The notes under the pieces: generated by a model
Told to the model about the DNA's origin: nothing
The model's input: only the letters and a program-made list of their open reading frames with translations
Database searches by the model: none
In this document: piece after piece, positions 59,679 to 64,000 of the stretch
Numbering within the stretch: the first letter of the stretch is position 1
How the letters are laid out: each line of letters opens with the position of its first letter
Program-made: the position numbers and the translations under genes
Assembly: GCF_021729135.1 (NCBI RefSeq)
Contig: NZ_JAJTWW010000013.1
Location: 1 to 64,000, forward strand
Direction of reading: 5' to 3'
DNA length: 64,000 nt
Origin: Brevibacterium daeguense
Lineage (GTDB): Bacteria > Actinomycetota > Actinomycetes > Actinomycetales > Brevibacteriaceae

Positions 59679-60758
59679 ATGTCCATTCCTTCTGCTGCCC
59701 CGGGCGCTGACATCCGCATCGCCGTGCTCATCGACTGCGACAACGTGTCGTCCGCCCATGCCGGAGCGGTGCTGGAGGAGCTGGCGGCGTACGGCACGCC
59801 GACGATCAAGCGGGCCTACGGGGACTGGACGACCAACCAGCTCGCCGGGTGGAAGAAGGAGCTCAACCGCCGCGCCATCCAGCCGGTGCAGCAGTTCGCC
59901 TACACGACCGGCAAGAACTCCACCGACTCCGCGCTCATCATCGACGCGATGGACCTGCTGTGGATGGGCAACGTCGAGGCCTTCGCCATCGTGTCCTCGG
60001 ACTCCGACTTCACCCGCCTGGCCACGCGCCTGCGGGAATCCGGCAAGAAGGTCATCGGCCTGGGACGCCGCAGGACGCCCGCCTCCCTGCGCAACGCGGT
60101 GGATCAGTTCATCTACCTCGAGCTGCTGGGCCGGGGCGACGACGAGGGTGACGCCGACGGTGACTTCGGAGCGGGAGACGATGCCGGGGGCGAGGGCGTG
60201 GCTGCCGCCGGCACCAGCGCCGAGGCGGACACCCGTACCAGCGAGCAGGCACCCGCCCATGGTGCGGCCCCTGCTCATGGCGCAGGCGATGCGGACGGAC
60301 CCGCCTCGCGTCAGCACTCGGTGACGTTCATCGACGGCCGAGGCGCCGCCCGGGAGCCCGAGGACTCGCCGGGCGGGCATGGCAGCGGGTCCGGGTTCGA
60401 TGGGGACTCGGCATCCTCCGATGGGGGAGGGACCGCCGACGGCGGTCGGGGCGCGTCGGACGGCAACGGCAGCGCCGAGGACGAGCAGGCACCGCGCATC
60501 AACCTGCAGAGCGCGCTCACCAAGGCGATCAATGCGACGAGCGACGATGACGGCTGGGCCACACTGAGCCTGCTGGGTCAGCATCTCAACCGCACGCACG
60601 CCGACTTCGACCCGCGGGACTTCGGGCACCGCAAGCTCAGCACCCTCGTCGCGGAGCAGCCCTACCTGGACCATCGCCGCGAGGGGAGCAACCTGCAGGT
60701 CCGGCTCAAGCAGCGCTCGACCGGAAGGAACCGGCGCCGCTCCTCCTCCTCGAACTAG
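59679..60758 (+). CDS. NYN-domain RNase-like protein with a C-terminal LOTUS/OST-HTH domain
   Basis: This 359-residue protein has a PIN-like NYN domain (about 10-150: VLIDCDNVSS with two Asp, then AIIDAMDLLWMGNVEAFAIV-like core and SSDSDFTRLATRLRESGKKV), a long Gly/Asp/Ser/Ala-rich linker (about 155-270), and an OST-HTH/LOTUS-like domain (INLQSALTKAINATSDDDGW to LSTLVAEQPYLDHRR). The tail is Arg/Ser-rich. NYN domains cut RNA and LOTUS domains bind RNA, so RNA processing is likely. There is no ribosome site; a TACGAT -10-like box at 59665-59670 ends eight bases before the ATG, which fits a leaderless mRNA. Confidence 0.82.
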   Translation: MSIPSAAPGADIRIAVLIDCDNVSSAHAGAVLEELAAYGTPTIKRAYGDWTTNQLAGWKKELNRRAIQPVQQFAYTTGKNSTDSALIIDAMDLLWMGNVEAFAIVSSDSDFTRLATRLRESGKKVIGLGRRRTPASLRNAVDQFIYLELLGRGDDEGDADGDFGAGDDAGGEGVAAAGTSAEADTRTSEQAPAHGAAPAHGAGDADGPASRQHSVTFIDGRGAAREPEDSPGGHGSGSGFDGDSASSDGGGTADGGRGASDGNGSAEDEQAPRINLQSALTKAINATSDDDGWATLSLLGQHLNRTHADFDPRDFGHRKLSTLVAEQPYLDHRREGSNLQVRLKQRSTGRNRRRSSSSN

Positions 60759-60770
60759 CTCACGGATGCA

Positions 60771-61037
<267 letters not shown>

Positions 61038-61071
61038 CTACTGGTGGTCTGGTGCAGCTGACGATCAGCTC

Positions 61072-61122
61072 AGTATATACCCCTCGGGGTGTTTGCGTAC
61101 CCCTAGGGGTATAGGTCATACT
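61072..61122. promoter_or_regulatory. Divergent promoters with two CstR-type operators
   Basis: Two related palindromes are present: TATACCCCTCGGGGTGT (61076-61092) and GTACCCCTAGGGGTATA (61097-61113). For the TauE gene, TTGCGT (61093-61098) and CATACT (61117-61122) flank the second palindrome with an 18-base spacer. For the repressor gene, TATACT (61077-61072) overlaps the first. A repressor bound at either site would cover the core promoter. Confidence 0.8.
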
Positions 61123-61128
61123 GTTCTC

Positions 61129-62028
61129 ATGACTGTGACTCTCGTGCTGACTCTGCTGTTGTCCGTGCTGATCGGAGTGTCGTTGGGCCTGCTGGGCGGC
61201 GGCGGCTCCATTCTCACTGTGCCGATCCTCACATATGTGGCGGGGATGGATGCCAAGGAGGCCATCGCCGCCTCGCTGTTCGTCGTCGGCGTCACCTCGG
61301 CGTTCAGCGCCATCAGTCACGCTCGCAACAATCGTGTGAGATGGCGGACCGGATTGATCTTCGGCGTTGCCAGCATGGCGGGAGCGTTCCTCGGCGGAAT
61401 CCTCGGCGGCTTCATTCCCGGGACGCTGCTGATGATCGCGTTCGCCCTGATGATGCTGGCGACCTCGATCGCCATGATCCGCGGCCGCAAGAGCACCGGT
61501 GACCCGGACAAGGCAGGCGAGCGCAAGCTGCCGCTGGTCAAGGTCCTGGCCGAGGGTCTGGTCGTCGGCCTGGTCACCGGACTGGTCGGGGCGGGCGGCG
61601 GGTTCCTCGTCGTGCCCGCCCTGGCGCTGCTGGGCGGCCTGCCCATGCCGGTCGCCATCGGCACTTCCCTGGTCGTCATCGCGATGAAGTCGTTCGCGGG
61701 CCTGGCGGGATACCTGACCACGGTGTCCCTCGACTGGGTGCTCGTCGGGTCCGTGACGCTTGCGGCGATCGTGGGTTCGGTGATCGGGGCGAAGCTGGCC
61801 GGCCGGATCCCGGAGACTGCGCTGCGCAAGGGCTTCGGGGTCTTCGTCCTCGTGATGGGCGTGTTCGTGCTCGTCCAGGAGCTGCCCGGTCCCTTCGGCC
61901 TGATCGTGGCCGGTGCGGCCGCTGTCGCCGCGGTTGCCGCCGCCATCTGCTGGTTCGCCGTCCCGAGCTGTCCGCTCAGGCCCCGGACGCCCGCCCGCGC
62001 TTCGACAGATGCAGCCGGCGCGCCCTGA
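61129..62028 (+). CDS. TauE/SafE-family sulfite/sulfur-anion exporter
   Basis: This 299-residue membrane protein has the repeated TauE/SafE signature, GLLGGGGSILTVPILTYV near residue 20 and GLVGAGGGFLVVPALALLGG near residue 150, in about eight helices. Family members move sulfite, thiosulfate or related sulfur anions. No ribosome site is present and the -10 box ends six bases before the ATG, which suggests a leaderless mRNA. Its promoter lies between the CstR operators, and a thioredoxin and CstB-like gene follow. It is likely to export sulfite or thiosulfate made during persulfide detoxification. The last 25 residues are Ala/Pro/Arg-rich. Confidence 0.87.
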   Translation: MTVTLVLTLLLSVLIGVSLGLLGGGGSILTVPILTYVAGMDAKEAIAASLFVVGVTSAFSAISHARNNRVRWRTGLIFGVASMAGAFLGGILGGFIPGTLLMIAFALMMLATSIAMIRGRKSTGDPDKAGERKLPLVKVLAEGLVVGLVTGLVGAGGGFLVVPALALLGGLPMPVAIGTSLVVIAMKSFAGLAGYLTTVSLDWVLVGSVTLAAIVGSVIGAKLAGRIPETALRKGFGVFVLVMGVFVLVQELPGPFGLIVAGAAAVAAVAAAICWFAVPSCPLRPRTPARASTDAAGAP

Positions 62029-62082
62029 TCCCACCCTCGGAACACATTCCATTCCACGCATAATCCAGACAAGGAGATCCAT

Positions 62083-62454
62083 ATGACCACCGTCAATCTC
62101 ACCGACCAGGACTTCGCCCGAACCATCGCCGACAACGACATCGTGCTCGTCGACTTCTGGGCGTCCTGGTGCGGCCCCTGCCGGATGTTCGCGCCGACCT
62201 ATGAGGCGGCGTCGGCGGAGCATCCCGACATCGTCTTCGCCAAGGTCGATACCGAGGCGGAGCGGGCCCTGGCTGCCGCGGCGAAGATCAGCTCCATTCC
62301 AACTCTGATGGCCTTCCGCGAGGGCGTGCTCGTGTTCTCCCAGCCGGGTGCTCTGCCGGCCTCCGGCCTGAAGCAGGTCATCACTGCTGTCGAGGAGCTG
62401 GACATGGACCAGGTCCGCGGGCAGCTCGCAGCCGCTCAGGACGAGAAGGCCTGA
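62083..62454 (+). CDS. Thioredoxin
   Basis: This 123-residue protein is a standard thioredoxin fold with the redox motif WCGPC at 29-33 inside VLVDFWASWCGPCRMF, and the cis-proline in SSIPTLMAF (about 72-80). AAGGAG lies before ATG 62083. It lies 54 bases after the TauE gene and 117 bases before the CstB-like gene. In this operon it probably reduces persulfides or keeps the rhodanese/dioxygenase in its reduced state. Confidence 0.92.
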   Translation: MTTVNLTDQDFARTIADNDIVLVDFWASWCGPCRMFAPTYEAASAEHPDIVFAKVDTEAERALAAAAKISSIPTLMAFREGVLVFSQPGALPASGLKQVITAVEELDMDQVRGQLAAAQDEKA

Positions 62455-62488
62455 GCGGGAAGTCGATTCCCTGCCCGGCGTACACGGG

Positions 62489-62519
62489 TTTACATACCCC
62501 CGGGGGTATGATGTACACT
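62489..62519 (+). promoter_or_regulatory. Promoter of the CstB-like gene with a perfect CstR-type operator
   Basis: CATACCCCCGGGGGTATG (62493-62510) is a perfect 18-base palindrome of the same type as the two upstream of the TauE gene. TTTACA (62489-62494) and TACACT (62514-62519) flank it with a 19-base spacer, so bound repressor would block the promoter. Confidence 0.8.
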
Positions 62520-62571
62520 GGAACCAACAGCGGTCCTCCGGGATCCGCTTCCACCACCACAAGGAGGAAAC

Positions 62572-64000
62572 ATGCTTCTCGAACGCATCTACGACGAGGA
62601 CCTGTCACAGGCCAGCTACCTGATCGGCTGCCAGGCCACCGGTGAGGCGATTGTCATCGATCCGCGTCGCGACGTCCAGGAATTCCTGGATCTGGCCGAC
62701 CATCACGGGATGAGGATCAGCAAGGTCGCCGAGACCCACATCCACGCCGACTTCCTGTCCGGCACCCGGGAGCTGGCCGCCGCAACCGGCGCCACCGCCT
62801 ATGTCTCCGGTGAGGGCGGCGAGGACTGGCAGTACGGCTTCGACGCCGAGCTGCTGCACGATGGCGACACGATCCAGCTGGGCAACATCACCATCACCGC
62901 CCGCCACACTCCCGGTCACACGCCTGAGCACCTGTCCTACCTGGTCACCGACGGTGCCTTCGCCGACGAGCCCGGCTACTACCTCACCGGGGACTTCGTC
63001 TTCTCCGGCGACGTGGGCCGCCCGGACCTGCTCGATGAGGCCGCCGGCTTCCAGGACACCCGCTTCGCCGGGGCCAAGCAGCTGTTCGCCTCGCTGAAGA
63101 GCTCGTTCCTGACCCTGCCGGACCACGTGCAGGTCTACCCCGGGCACGGGGCAGGCTCGGCCTGCGGCAAGGCACTTGGTGCGCTGCCGTCGACCACCGT
63201 CGGGTACGAGCGCACGTTCGCCTGGTGGGCCAAGTACCTGGCCAACGACGATGAGCAGGGCTTCATCGACGAGCTGCTGGAAGGCCAGCCCGACGCGCAC
63301 GCCTACTTCGCCCGGATGAAGCGCCAGAACAAGCAGGGTCCCGCTCTGCTGTCCGAGCGGCCGGAGCTGCGGGAGTTCAGCACCGAGGAAGTCGCCGCCG
63401 GCCTGGCCGACGGTTCGCTGGCCCTGGTCGACACCCGCCCGGTCGACGCTGTCCACAGCGGGACCGTGACCGGTGCGCTGTCCATCCCGTCGCTGGGCAA
63501 GGCCGCCACCCACATCGGGTGGGCCTTCGACCCGGAGTCCGACGACGCCGGTCTGGTGGTGCTGGCCGACGACCTGGAAACCGCCGCCGAGTACGACGAC
63601 CACTTCGTGCGGGTCGGCGTCGACGAGCTGGTCGGGTACGTGCAGAGCATCGAGGGGCTGCCGCAGACCGTGCCGGCCGTGGTCTCGCCCGCGAAGCTCC
63701 AGGATCTGCTGGACCGGGAGCCCGACGCGATGCTGCTCGACGTGCGCAACCGCACCGAGCACGCTGACGGCACCATCCCCGGTGCCGAGCAGCTGTCGGC
63801 CGGCAAGGTGCTGTTCCACCAGGATCAGCTGCCGACCAAGGACTCCGGACCGCTGGTGACCTTCTGCCAGTCCGGACTGCGCAACTCCGTTGCCGCCGGC
63901 AGCCTCCGCCGTGCCGGGTACGACGTGATCGAACTCGCCGGCAGCTACGCCGGCTGGTCCACCTGGAACAGCCAGAACCAGACTCAGAACCAGACCTCAG
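62572..64000 (+). CDS. cstB: CstB-like persulfide dioxygenase-rhodanese fusion (cut off by the window)
   Basis: The frame is open for 476 codons and runs past the window edge. The N-terminus (about 1-245) is a persulfide-dioxygenase-type metallo-beta-lactamase domain: ETHIHADFLSGTRELA, ARHTPGHTPEHLSY, LTGDFVFSGDVGRPDLL and YPGHGAGSACGKALGALPST. A cysteine-free rhodanese-like domain (about 270-350) and a catalytic rhodanese follow, with C432 in TFCQSGLRNS. This is the three-part layout of S. aureus CstB, which turns persulfide sulfur to thiosulfate. AAGGAGG precedes the ATG. The final residues repeat NQ. It is controlled by the palindrome at 62493-62510. Confidence 0.9.
   Translation, partial: MLLERIYDEDLSQASYLIGCQATGEAIVIDPRRDVQEFLDLADHHGMRISKVAETHIHADFLSGTRELAAATGATAYVSGEGGEDWQYGFDAELLHDGDTIQLGNITITARHTPGHTPEHLSYLVTDGAFADEPGYYLTGDFVFSGDVGRPDLLDEAAGFQDTRFAGAKQLFASLKSSFLTLPDHVQVYPGHGAGSACGKALGALPSTTVGYERTFAWWAKYLANDDEQGFIDELLEGQPDAHAYFARMKRQNKQGPALLSERPELREFSTEEVAAGLADGSLALVDTRPVDAVHSGTVTGALSIPSLGKAATHIGWAFDPESDDAGLVVLADDLETAAEYDDHFVRVGVDELVGYVQSIEGLPQTVPAVVSPAKLQDLLDREPDAMLLDVRNRTEHADGTIPGAEQLSAGKVLFHQDQLPTKDSGPLVTFCQSGLRNSVAAGSLRRAGYDVIELAGSYAGWSTWNSQNQTQNQTS

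Overview
The window is about 64 kb of high-GC, densely coding DNA. AAGGAG-type ribosome sites, frequent GTG starts, ATGA start/stop overlaps, GAF-ANTAR regulators, MmpL, DUF3263 and M20 carbamoylases all point to an actinomycete. A Brevibacterium-like member of the Micrococcales would fit, but that is only a guess. No rRNA, tRNA, CRISPR array or transposase is visible. Most of the content is catabolism of acids, CoA thioesters, aldehydes and lactones, together with the transporters and regulators that feed it.

Layout. 1-5.4 kb: thioesterase, DUF35 protein, thiolase-like protein without the usual cysteine and two acyl-CoA dehydrogenases; this looks like a side-chain (retro-aldol) degradation module. 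5.5-11.7 kb: a divergent locus with a crotonase and a CaiB-type CoA transferase on one side and a GntR regulator plus a TctCBA carboxylate importer on the other. 11.7-17.3 kb: DHA2 exporter, cyclase/carbamoylase pair and acyl-CoA ligase. 17.5-21.3 kb: DoxX, phosphotransferase, second acyl-CoA ligase. 21.4-26.4 kb: two GAF-ANTAR proteins sandwiching a small protein, MOSC protein, class V PLP enzyme, and a two-gene SMR exporter behind what reads as a guanidine-III riboswitch. 26.5-33.2 kb: FMN reductase, MFS exporter, second carbamoylase, MarR and MmpL.

33.4-47 kb: FAD oxidase, DUF3263 protein, two orphan TRAP-type binding lipoproteins, a DUR3-like sodium symporter with a 45-residue partner peptide, ribokinase, three dehydrogenases and a DUF302 gene cut by an amber codon. 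47-49 kb: a lower-GC AbiE-like pair whose nucleotidyltransferase is frameshifted. 49-55.2 kb: a lactonase, zinc-ribbon, alcohol dehydrogenase, aldehyde dehydrogenase and GntR operon, similar in logic to the blc lactone operon, with a divergent alcohol dehydrogenase. 55.4-58.9 kb: bifunctional beta-oxidation protein plus glutaryl-CoA-dehydrogenase-like enzyme. 59-60.8 kb: flavin reductase and NYN-LOTUS protein. 60.8-64 kb: a complete-looking cst-type persulfide operon (CstR, TauE, thioredoxin, CstB-like enzyme, running off the window) with three matching palindromic operators.

Two window-wide features stand out. First, at about ten gene junctions the bases around or just after the stop codon are repeated in tandem two to four times, sometimes in frame. 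Second, several genes look damaged (DUF302 amber, AbiEii frameshift, MFS 5' frameshift).
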